Source: JAIVGV01 sp035295985 (lineage in GTDB: Bacteria; Acidobacteriota; Blastocatellia; Pyrinomonadales; Pyrinomonadaceae). Taken from it: a stretch of 9,436 nucleotides of DNA. A program made the translations under genes and the position numbers. The notes beneath the pieces were generated by a model, which searched no databases, had not been told where the DNA came from, and was given only the letters and a program-made list of their open reading frames with translations. Location of the stretch: the NCBI GenBank assembly GCA_035295985.1, contig DATHBT010000362.1, positions 1-9,436 on the forward strand, given 5' to 3'. This document shows positions 1-5,997 of the stretch, piece by piece. Numbering within the stretch: position 1 is the stretch's first letter; every line of letters starts with the position of its first letter.

Positions 1-3
1 AAC

Positions 4-24
4 AGCTAATAGCTGACAGCTAGT
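4..24. repeat. Heptameric AGCT short tandem repeat at the window edge
   Basis: Three consecutive 7-bp units, AGCTAAT, AGCTGAC and AGCTAGT, occupy positions 4-10, 11-17 and 18-24. All three share the AGCT core. The last unit contains the TAG stop codon (20-22) of the PATAN-TonB gene. The array may extend beyond the start of the window, so its full length is unknown. Heptameric repeats of this general look occur as intergenic short tandem repeats in several bacterial groups; assigning this one to such a family is inference. Confidence 0.5.
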
Positions 25-1204
25 TAATCGGTATCGTGACGACGGTCGTGCCGGCCTTGCCGGCGGGGAAGCGTCGCCCGCGGGCGACGCGGACGGCCGT
101 CGAGGCGTAGGCTTCGGCGCCGGGGCTTGTGCCGACGGCGGCGGCTTGCGTGACGCGGCCCGCCTCGTCGTAGGTGATCTGGACGCGCACGGTCTTCGGC
201 CCCGCGGCGGAGGGCTTCGGGGCGGGCGTCGTGGCCTTCTCGCCTGCGTTCTCTTCGGCGCGGCGCGCGGCCTCCTCGCGCTGGCGGCGTGCGCGCTCGC
301 GCGCCTCGCGTTCGCGCGCCTCGCGCTCGCGGCGCGCGGCCTCTTCGGCGGCGAAATCGGGCGTCGGGGTGACGGCGTTCGCGTCTTCGGCCGCGGGGGG
401 GAGGGCGTCAGCGGGCGCGGGCGTGGGGGCTGTCTCGGCGTCCGCGGCCTTCGACTCGGCGGCGGGGGGCGGCGCGTTCTTAGCGGAGAAGCGGCGGCTG
501 ATCGGGACTGCCGCGACGGCGCAGACGACGAGGACTGCTGCGACGGCCGCGAGCGCCGCATTGCGCCGGCCGCCGCCGGAAGTGGCCGCGGCCTCGACCG
601 TCAGCGAGAAGGGCGCGGCGCGCTCCGATGATTCCGTCTGCGCTGCGGGCGGTGTCTGTTCGGCCGGCGCGGCTTGGGCGGAGGGCGCATCTTGATTAGA
701 GGGGGCGGGCCGGTCGGGGGGAGCGGATGAGGCGGCCTGCTCGAACGCCGCGTCGATCTCTCCGGCGACTGACGCGGAAGGGGCCTGCTCCTCGCCCGCG
801 GGCTGCGGCTTGGCGTCGGCGACGCAGTCGAGGTATTCGAGCGTCGCGCCGTCGAGCGAGAGGTCGCCGTGGAAGGCGTCGGCCGAGGCGGCGGGCAACC
901 CCTCGTCGATGCGGCGCAGTCCTTCGAGGACGACGCTCGGCCAGCGCTCGTTGATCGTGCGGCGCGAGGAGCGCACGCCGGCCGTGAAGTCGAAGGACGC
1001 GCTCGGCAGCGTCAGCGCGAAATAGACGGCCTCCGCGCCGTTCAAGGCGCCGACCTTGGCGTCCACGAGTTCGCCCGCGTCCATGAAGAAGACGCCGGGG
1101 GCGAGGGCATAGTCCACCTTGAGCCGGCCGGTCTTGCGCTGGTTGCAGAAGAACTCGATCAGTTCGCCTAGTGAGAGATCGTTGAGCTGCCCGGTGAGTG
1201 ACAT
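20..1204 (-). CDS. PATAN/DUF4388 domain protein with one membrane segment and a TonB-like C-terminus
   Basis: Protein of 394 aa with ATG at 1204 and TAG at 20-22. Residues 1-100 match the PATAN/DUF4388 pattern: an opening MSLTGQLNDLSLGELIEFF, then KTGRLKV, then a VFFMDAGELVDAKVG strand pair. That domain is found in bacterial signalling and gliding-related proteins and is normally cytoplasmic. Residues about 135-210 are a Pro/Ala/Gln-rich linker. Residues 215-236 form a single hydrophobic helix, so this is a membrane protein. Residues 244-285 are again Pro/Ala-rich. Residues 286-318 are an Arg/Glu-rich charged helix that may form a coiled coil. Residues 336-394 resemble the TonB C-terminal fold (VRVQITYDEAGRVTQAAAVG, then ARGRRFPAG, then a terminal strand). 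The expected topology is PATAN in the cytoplasm and TonB-like end in the periplasm, but the flanking arginines on both sides of the helix leave it open. The ribosome site is weak. The gene lies 65 bp after the other TonB-domain gene and is probably co-transcribed with it. Its function is unknown: either an energy transducer or a signal carrier across the inner membrane. Confidence 0.85.
   Translation of the reverse strand: MSLTGQLNDLSLGELIEFFCNQRKTGRLKVDYALAPGVFFMDAGELVDAKVGALNGAEAVYFALTLPSASFDFTAGVRSSRRTINERWPSVVLEGLRRIDEGLPAASADAFHGDLSLDGATLEYLDCVADAKPQPAGEEQAPSASVAGEIDAAFEQAASSAPPDRPAPSNQDAPSAQAAPAEQTPPAAQTESSERAAPFSLTVEAAATSGGGRRNAALAAVAAVLVVCAVAAVPISRRFSAKNAPPPAAESKAADAETAPTPAPADALPPAAEDANAVTPTPDFAAEEAARREREAREREARERARRQREEAARRAEENAGEKATTPAPKPSAAGPKTVRVQITYDEAGRVTQAAAVGTSPGAEAYASTAVRVARGRRFPAGKAGTTVVTIPIN
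284..328. repeat. 15-bp periodic coding repeat for the charged helix
   Basis: Two near-identical 15-bp units at 299-313 and 314-328 (GCGCGCCTCGCGTTC, then the same with one change), preceded by a more diverged unit at 284-298. On the minus strand they encode the EREAR pentads of the charged helix in the PATAN-TonB protein. The period is five codons, so changes in copy number keep the reading frame and would lengthen or shorten the helix. Confidence 0.55.
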
Positions 1205-1269
1205 CGCTTTTGGTCTTCTTTCGTCGCGGGAAGTTTCTGGCGCGCGGTTGGAGCGGGGCGCGTCCCGCG

Positions 1270-2406
1270 TTAGAGCTTGAAGTTGTAGTTGATGACGCCG
1301 CTCATCTTGACGGGCTGGCCCGAGAGCAGCGCGGGCGTGAAGCGCGCCTGCATGGCCGCGCGCTCGGCCGCCTCGCGCAGCATGACGGGGCCGCCCGTCG
1401 CCTTGGCGGAGATGACGCGCCCGTTCACGTCGATCACGACCTCGACCGTGACCGTGCCCGTGGTCTGCATCCGGCGTGCCGCTTCCGGGTACGCGGGGGG
1501 CGGGAGACTTAACGCGCGGCCGTTGAGCACGCCGCCGGAGACGGGGCGCACCGGGGCTTTCTTAGGCGGCGGCGGCAGATCGTCGTCCGACTTGACGAGC
1601 GGCCCCGCGGTCGCGGCCGGCGCGGAGGCCGCGTCCGGCATCCCTGCCGGGGCGACGAGTGCGACGCCGCTCAGGGGAGTCCTGGCGAGCGCGAGTGCCG
1701 GCGGCGGGGCCGGCTTCGCGGCGGCCTTCTGCTGCTGCTGCGTGGCGGCGGACGCGGCCGGCGGGTTCAACTTCGTGGCCGCGCTCGCGTTCACGACCGC
1801 GGGCGCAGCCGCCGGGGGCGCGGGCGCGGGTGCTTGCGGGGCGGCGGGGGCCGGCTGACCCGTCTGGAGTTTCTGCGCGACCGACTCCTGGAGGAAGTAG
1901 GAGATGAAGCGGTAGGTCACTTCCGTCGGCTCGAACTTCGTCTCGCCGTTCTCGACGAGGGCGACCGAGGTGAGCATCTTCGTCCAGTTGCCCATCGCGT
2001 CGAACTCGTAGTCGTAACGCTCCTTCGTCATCACCGAGCCGTCGGCGTTGAGCAGAGTCATCTCGACGATGTTGCCGCGTTCGTCGTACTTGTAAACCTC
2101 TCGGCCGGTGAGCGCGCCGCCCGCGGCGAGGAAGTAGGCGTTGTCGATCTTCACGCCCTTCATGTCGTAGGTCGCGGTCTCCAGAGTCGCGCGCTCGCCC
2201 TCCGCGACCTTGCCGGCCTTGTAAACGAGCTTCGCCGTCTCCGTGCGGACGCGCCGCACGGGGCCTTGCAGCCCGTCGCGCTGGCGGTCGGTTTCGTTCG
2301 CGACTGCGAGCGCGGACGGCGCGGCCTGCGCCCGGGCGCGAGCCGGGAGGCAGAGGGCCGCGGCGACGAGGAGCGCGAGTGTGAGGGCGTTGAGATACTT
2401 CGGCAT
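1270..2406 (-). CDS. Exported protein with YD-like N-terminal region and TonB C-terminal domain
   Basis: 378 aa from the ATG at 2406. I prefer this start over the in-frame GTG at 2415. A GGAAGG motif lies 8 nt before the ATG but directly touches the GTG, and the protein then begins with a clean signal peptide. Residues 1-28 (KYLNALTLALLVAAALCLPA, then ARAQA) look like a Sec signal with an AQA cleavage site. Residues 80-175 contain KYDERGNIVEM and YEFDAMGNW, which resemble RHS/YD-repeat strands. Residues 184-290 are a Pro/Ala linker with a short Gln run. Residues 292-378 are a well-preserved TonB C-terminal domain (GRALSLPPPAYPEAARR, GTVTVEVVIDVNGRVISA, LLSGQPVKMSGVINYNFKL). Classical TonB keeps an N-terminal anchor to contact ExbB/ExbD; here the helix appears cleavable, so the product may be soluble in the periplasm. 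There is no ExbB, ExbD or TonB-dependent receptor in the window. Its specific role is unknown. Confidence 0.85.
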   Translation of the reverse strand: MPKYLNALTLALLVAAALCLPARARAQAAPSALAVANETDRQRDGLQGPVRRVRTETAKLVYKAGKVAEGERATLETATYDMKGVKIDNAYFLAAGGALTGREVYKYDERGNIVEMTLLNADGSVMTKERYDYEFDAMGNWTKMLTSVALVENGETKFEPTEVTYRFISYFLQESVAQKLQTGQPAPAAPQAPAPAPPAAAPAVVNASAATKLNPPAASAATQQQQKAAAKPAPPPALALARTPLSGVALVAPAGMPDAASAPAATAGPLVKSDDDLPPPPKKAPVRPVSGGVLNGRALSLPPPAYPEAARRMQTTGTVTVEVVIDVNGRVISAKATGGPVMLREAAERAAMQARFTPALLSGQPVKMSGVINYNFKL

Positions 2407-2797
2407 GGCTGACACCTTCCAGAGAGAAGTCTTGCGGGGAACATTCCCTAGGGCGTTCGCCGAGCGCGGCGAAGCCGTAGTACGAGGCCGGGCCGGGCGC
2501 GGAATGAGACGAACGACCGACGGACGGCTCGCGGTGAGGACGATTTCGGTTGAGTGGTTAGAGGCGGAGACTGTTGCGCGGGGCGTCGTTTGCGCGTCTC
2601 CGGCCGGGTCGAATGGTACGGGCCCGGCTAGCGGTCAGAAGCTGTGCGCCGTCACGCGAGGACGGCAAAATCAGTATCACACACGGCGAGACTGCTTGTC
2701 CACACTCTCGTTCAACAATTTTGGCCGCGGGCCGGTTGGGGAGGGGTTGGGCGAAAAATGGCGGAAAAATCGAATTTTGACGGCGACTCGCGGCCGG
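2407..2797. other. Intergenic spacer between the GT9 gene and the TonB-domain gene
   Basis: About 390 bp with no convincing gene; open frames here have no recognisable protein character. It contains a candidate promoter (2673-2702) and two overlapping palindromes at 2437-2453 (GGGAA-CA-TTCCC and CCCTAGGG), about 30 bp before the ATG at 2406. It also has an AT-richer stretch at about 2710-2785 just past the GT9 stop codon. I see no strong terminator after GT9: the best stem there is GGCC-CGC-GGCC at about 2724-2734, without a following T run. Confidence 0.5.
2673..2702 (-). promoter_or_regulatory. Candidate sigma70-type promoter for the TonB-domain gene pair
   Basis: Read on the minus strand, TGGACA (2697-2702, 5 of 6 to TTGACA) is followed after 18 bp by GATACT (2673-2678, 4 of 6 to TATAAT), with an extended TGT just before the -10. 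Transcription would start near 2666 and give a leader of about 260 nt. This is a match by eye in a GC-rich genome, so it is only a candidate. Confidence 0.3.
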
Positions 2798-3826
2798 TCA
2801 GCTCGCGAAGAGCGAGGCCGTGCGCTCGGAGACGAGCGCGGCGCGCGCGGCCTCGTAAACTTCCGCGACCGTGATCGACTCGATGGGCGCGCGGAAGATC
2901 GAGCGGTGGCCGCGCCCCACGGGTTCGTAGCCGTTCGGCCCGCCGCGTCCGACGAGCACGACCGCGGGCGTGCCCACCGCCGCCGCGATGTGGACGGGGC
3001 CTGTGTCGTTCGAGACGAGCACGCTCGTGCGCGCGAGCGCCGAGGCGAGCTGCGGGATGTCGAGCCGCTCGATTGCCGTGGTCGAACCCTTGGGGAAGGC
3101 CGCGCGAATCTGCTTCGACTGCGAGAGTTCTTCCGGGCCGACGAAGAGGGCAGTGTGCAGGCCGTCGTTGTCCGCTAGGCACTTAGCCAGCTCGCCGAAT
3201 TTTTCCAGCGGCCAGCGCCGGCTGGGATGGCCCGCGCCGGGGAAGATGCCGACGACGGGCGCGCCCGCGCCCACCTTCAACTTCCTGAAGAGCTGTTCGA
3301 CGGCGCGTTCGGCCTCGTCTTTCAGCGGCAGGCGCGGCACGCGCGAGACCTCGCCGACCTTGAGCGGCCGGAGCACGTCGAGGTATCGCTCGACGGCGTG
3401 CTTCGAGAGGTCTTCCGCGGGCGGCGCGGGACGAAAGTTCGAGAGGAAGTCGAGCGAGCGTCCGGGCCGGCGCGAAAGCAGCCTCAGCGGCGCGCCCGAA
3501 AGGTACGCGAGCAGATTCGTCTCCGACAGGCTGTGCAGGTCGATGACGAAGTCGAACTTGCGCCGCCGGACTTGCTGCACGACGCCCATGACGCGCGCGA
3601 TTGAGAGCGGCGCGAAGCCGTCGCGCAACGCGACGCGATCAACCACGAGCACGTCGTCGGCCGACCCCGACAGCTCGACGACCTGCCGGCCCGGCTTGCC
3701 CACCGCGGCCGTCACGCGCGCGCGGGGGAATCGTCCGCGGACGGCGGCGAGCGCGGGCAGCGAGAGCACCACGTCGCCCATCTGGCCGAAGTCTATGACG
3801 AGGATGTTTTTCGGATCGAAACCCAT
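2798..3826 (-). CDS. Glycosyltransferase family 9, ADP-heptose:LPS heptosyltransferase-like
   Basis: 342 aa, normal length for the GT9 family, which transfers heptose from ADP-heptose to the lipopolysaccharide inner core on the cytoplasmic face of the inner membrane. The N-terminal domain opens with NILVIDFGQMGDVVLSLPAL (residues 7-26), matching the family's ILVIRxxxLGDxxLTxPAL start with the conserved G-D pair at 17-18. The second Rossmann domain carries FPGAGHPSRRWP at 195-206 (family GAxxxxKRWP, substrate-binding loop) and SNDTGPVHIAAAVGTP at 272-287, the diagnostic D-T-G-x-x-H motif with D274 and H279. There is no signal peptide. A clear ribosome site is missing before the ATG at 3826. 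No other LPS gene lies nearby, so the acceptor (heptose I, heptose II or another sugar) cannot be told. I leave out a waaC/waaF symbol for that reason. Confidence 0.88.
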   Translation of the reverse strand: MGFDPKNILVIDFGQMGDVVLSLPALAAVRGRFPRARVTAAVGKPGRQVVELSGSADDVLVVDRVALRDGFAPLSIARVMGVVQQVRRRKFDFVIDLHSLSETNLLAYLSGAPLRLLSRRPGRSLDFLSNFRPAPPAEDLSKHAVERYLDVLRPLKVGEVSRVPRLPLKDEAERAVEQLFRKLKVGAGAPVVGIFPGAGHPSRRWPLEKFGELAKCLADNDGLHTALFVGPEELSQSKQIRAAFPKGSTTAIERLDIPQLASALARTSVLVSNDTGPVHIAAAVGTPAVVLVGRGGPNGYEPVGRGHRSIFRAPIESITVAEVYEAARAALVSERTASLFAS

Positions 3827-3915
3827 CGGCGAGAGTTTAACGCAAAGCCCGCCGGTTTTGTTCTGGCGGCCTCAAGTTGATCTGTTCCGGTCGAGTTGAG
3901 TCTAGACGATAGGCG

Positions 3916-4005
3916 CTCACCACAGAGGCACAGAGGGCACAGAGATCGCACGGAGAAAGACAAGCCTCTGTGCCCCCTCTGCGTTCTCCGTGCCTCTGTG
4001 GTGAG
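3916..4005. repeat. Inverted CACAGAG-type intergenic repeat
   Basis: A perfect 16-bp inverted pair, CTCACCACAGAGGCAC at 3916-3931 and its complement at 3990-4005, encloses more copies of the same theme. CACAGAG recurs at 3921, 3929-3930 and 3938 with a spacing of 8-9 bp, and CTCTGTG/CCTCTG copies lie on the other side (about 3965-4000). Inner parts pair only imperfectly. The element fills the gap between the transporter terminator and the GT9 gene. Similar CACAGAGGCACAGAGG strings recur between genes in many environmental bacterial genomes; that comparison is from memory. Confidence 0.7.
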
Positions 4006-4047
4006 TACCGTCCGTCACACTCAAGAGCGGCGCGACCGAAAAGCTAA

Positions 4048-4081
4048 GCGGCAGCCGAATCCGCGACGGTTCGGCTGCCGC
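4048..4081. terminator. Strong 12-bp-stem hairpin, likely terminator after the peptide transporter
   Basis: GCGGCAGCCGAA at 4048-4059 pairs perfectly with TTCGGCTGCCGC at 4070-4081 around a 10-nt loop. It lies about 20 bp after the transporter's stop codon. On the minus strand the stem is followed by TTAGCTTTT, a broken T run. On the plus strand it is followed by CC and five Ts, which is the better tract. It may therefore act in both directions; the minus-strand gene is the only nearby gene that needs it. Confidence 0.65.
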
Positions 4082-4102
4082 CCTTTTTGCCCGAAATGCG
4101 CG

Positions 4103-5626
4103 CTAGACGCCGGGCATAGACCTCTTCAAGGGCCGGATCAGTAGAAACAGCAGCAAGCCGACAGCCGCGCACATCATCGCGACGACGAAGAAGAACTTCG
4201 AGTGCGTCCACGTCGTCCACTTCACGCCGATAGTGCCGACCAGGTAGTTGCCGATTGAGGTCGCGGCGAACCACCCGCCCATCATCAGCCCGCGCATCCT
4301 GACGGGCGCGACCTTCGAGACGAGGGAGAGTCCCATCGGCGAGAGCATCAGCTCGCCGAGCGTGATGACCCCGTAGGCCGTGATCAGCCACCACGGAGAG
4401 ACCCGCCCCGTGTTCCCGCCCGACACCGCGCCCTGGTACATGATCATGTAGGCGGCGGCGACGAGGAACATGCCGATCGCCATCTTGGTCGGCGTCGCAG
4501 GCTCCTTGCCCTTGCGGTCGAGCCAGCCCCAGAACCAGATGAGCGGGAAGGTGAGCACGATCACGAAGAACGGGTTGATCGCGTTTGAGATGACGCCCGA
4601 CACGTCCGAGCCGTCGATGAGGCCGAGCGTGAAGATGCCGATCAGGAACGGCACGACCGCGGACGCGCCCCAGTCCGTGTTGTCGTTGGCCCAGTAAGTC
4701 CACGTCGCGCCGTTCTGGTGGAAGGCCATCCAGAAGACGACGACGATGGCGAAGATGACGATGAGGGCGGTGATGCGCCGGGCGTCGGAGACGGCGTCCA
4801 TCGCGCCGGCCCGCGCGGCGTCGCCGCCCGCGTCGGCGGCGTACATCCCGCCCGGCGTCTGCGGCGAAGCCGCGCCGCCGCGGCGCAGCTCGTCCTCGCT
4901 GACCTCGGTCGCGACGGGCGGCAGGTCTTCCGTCACCAGCGACGACTTCGGCTCGTTGCCACGGACGGCGCTGCCGCTCCCGACGGGGAAGATGTCGGCG
5001 TGCTCGACGTGGCGCTTGAAGAGCGCGAGCGTGGCGACCGAGACGACCATCCCGCCCGCCGCGACGGCGAAGGCCGGGTGATAACCCGCCTTCTGCTTGA
5101 CCACCTCCATCACGAGCGGCGCGAGAAAAGCCCCGACGTTGATGCCCATGTAGAAGATGTTGTAGGCGCGATCCTTGAGGTGGCTGCCTTCCGGGTAGAG
5201 CTTGCCGACCATCGCCGAGACGTTCGGCTTGAAGAAGCCGTTGCCGACGACGAGGCAGGCCAGCGCGACGTACATCACCCAGACGATGGGGAAGGAGAGC
5301 AGGAGGTGGCCCGCCATGAAGAAGAAGCCGCCGATCATCACCGCCTTGCGGTAGCCGATCTTGCGGTCGGCGATGATGCCGCCGACGAGCGGGCTGAAAT
5401 AGACGGCGGCCAGGTAGATCGCGTAGAGGCGCGTGGCGTCGTTCCTGGCCCAGCCGAAGCCGCCGGCCGTGTCCTGCAAGTAGAGTGTGAAGAGCGCCAG
5501 CATCGAGTAGAAGCTGAAGCGCTCCCACAGCTCCGTGGCGAAGAGGACGTAGAGTCCTTTCGGGTGCTTGCCGGCGTGCAAGGCCGCATCCGCGGCGTCA
5601 ACGTCGCTGATTGCTCTGGTAGCCAT
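4103..5626 (-). CDS. POT/PTR family proton-coupled oligopeptide transporter
   Basis: 507 aa, a usual length for bacterial peptide:H+ symporters of the major facilitator superfamily, which import di- and tripeptides across the inner membrane. Signatures seen in order: ELWERFSFY at 32-40 (the ExxER proton-coupling motif, E32, E35, R36); GNGFFKPNVSAMVG at 128-141 (PTR2 signature with K133); FYMGINVGAFLAPLV at 158-172; FHQNGATWTYWANDNTD at 302-318; and GELMLSPMGLSLVSKVAP at 424-441 with E425. About twelve hydrophobic helices are visible. A hydrophilic Ala/Gly/Asp-rich stretch at 207-283 separates helices 6 and 7, where many bacterial POTs have two extra helices. The ATG at 5626 is preceded by GAGGAGAA about 8 nt upstream, a good ribosome site. 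The gene is probably a single-gene unit with its own promoter and terminator. Substrate range cannot be read from the sequence. Confidence 0.93.
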   Translation of the reverse strand: MATRAISDVDAADAALHAGKHPKGLYVLFATELWERFSFYSMLALFTLYLQDTAGGFGWARNDATRLYAIYLAAVYFSPLVGGIIADRKIGYRKAVMIGGFFFMAGHLLLSFPIVWVMYVALACLVVGNGFFKPNVSAMVGKLYPEGSHLKDRAYNIFYMGINVGAFLAPLVMEVVKQKAGYHPAFAVAAGGMVVSVATLALFKRHVEHADIFPVGSGSAVRGNEPKSSLVTEDLPPVATEVSEDELRRGGAASPQTPGGMYAADAGGDAARAGAMDAVSDARRITALIVIFAIVVVFWMAFHQNGATWTYWANDNTDWGASAVVPFLIGIFTLGLIDGSDVSGVISNAINPFFVIVLTFPLIWFWGWLDRKGKEPATPTKMAIGMFLVAAAYMIMYQGAVSGGNTGRVSPWWLITAYGVITLGELMLSPMGLSLVSKVAPVRMRGLMMGGWFAATSIGNYLVGTIGVKWTTWTHSKFFFVVAMMCAAVGLLLFLLIRPLKRSMPGV

Positions 5627-5729
5627 TAGGCAAGTTCTCCTCTCGTTTCGCTCGCTGCCTCGACCTTTAAGAAGCCTGACCCGTGACGCGCCGCGCGCCC
5701 GGCGGGCGGGTTGAAAACGGGAAGCACAG

Positions 5730-5775
5730 GCGCGCCCCCTGAGACCGCGGTCTCGGTCAGGCCGCCTCGGCGCGC
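5730..5775. promoter_or_regulatory. Nested palindrome in the transporter leader
   Basis: A perfect 14-bp palindrome GAGACCGCGGTCTC (5741-5754) lies inside a weaker pairing of CCTGA (5738-5742) with TCAGG (5757-5761). All of it is enclosed by GCGCGCC (5730-5736) pairing with GGCGCGC (5769-5775). It sits downstream of the candidate promoter, so it could be an operator for a dimeric regulator or a structured leader RNA. No known riboswitch class is recognisable. Confidence 0.35.
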
Positions 5776-5800
5776 TCTAAGTTTGCGGGGAACGGCACAG

Positions 5801-5831
5801 ATGATAACCCAAAACCGCCCGGATTAAACAA
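5801..5831 (-). promoter_or_regulatory. Candidate promoter for the peptide transporter
   Basis: On the minus strand TATCAT (5801-5806) matches TATAAT at 5 of 6 positions. It is preceded, after a long 19-bp spacer, by TTGTTT (5826-5831), which shares only the TTG of the -35 consensus. Transcription would start near 5794, leaving a leader of about 170 nt that includes the nested palindrome. Confidence 0.35.
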
Positions 5832-5838
5832 GTTCCGC

Positions 5839-5988
5839 GCGCCCGCCGGAGGGAGACGGCGGGCGCACGCGGCTACGGGGAGAACCGAAGCGAGGTCTTG
5901 TCAGACTGCGTCCGCGCGCGGGCGGCGCGGACGCCGGGTATGATGGAAAGTCCGCGCGGCGGCGTTGCACATTTATTCGGGCCGCGCG
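5839..5988. terminator. Three successive GC hairpins downstream of gpmI
   Basis: In transcription order after the gpmI stop codon: an 8-bp stem at 5953-5960/5981-5988 with a 20-nt loop; a perfect 10-bp stem at 5908-5917/5925-5934 with a 7-nt loop; and a perfect 10-bp stem at 5839-5848/5857-5866 with an 8-nt loop. None is followed by a long T run on the minus strand (the last is followed by CTTGTTTAA several bases on). They may stop transcription without a U tract, or protect the 3' end of the mRNA. Confidence 0.4.
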
Positions 5989-5997
5989 CACGGGCGG

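Larger units (their letters stand above)
5627..5997. other. Intergenic spacer between gpmI and the peptide transporter gene
   Basis: 371 bp without a convincing gene. In transcription order it holds three GC-rich hairpins after gpmI, a candidate promoter at 5801-5831, and a nested palindromic element at 5730-5775. The ribosome site of the transporter follows just before position 5626. A short plus-strand frame from 5898 runs into gpmI antisense and has no protein character. Confidence 0.6.

Noticed and set aside
2407..2415. GTG start at 2415 for the TonB-domain protein.
   Set aside because: The GGAAGG ribosome site directly touches this GTG but is well spaced from the ATG at 2406, which also gives a cleaner signal peptide.
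2724..2734. A possible terminator after the GT9 gene.
   Set aside because: The stem is only four base pairs and is followed by AAAATT instead of a T run on the minus strand.
2243..3178. A 311-codon plus-strand open frame bridging the TonB and GT9 genes.
   Set aside because: It is antisense to two recognised genes, is Arg-rich, and has no recognisable domain.
3896..4144. A plus-strand open frame with a HRGHRDRTEK-like peptide.
   Set aside because: This peptide is simply the CACAGAG repeat translated; such frames are a common false prediction over this repeat type.
4044..5528. A 494-codon minus-strand open frame over the transporter gene.
   Set aside because: It is an Arg/His/Gly-rich shifted frame of the POT gene caused by high GC content; the POT frame has clear family motifs.
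5944..5958. GGAAAGTCCG string resembling the conserved 5' part of RNase P RNA.
   Set aside because: The following sequence lacks the other conserved RNase P segments and the spacer is too short for the whole RNA.
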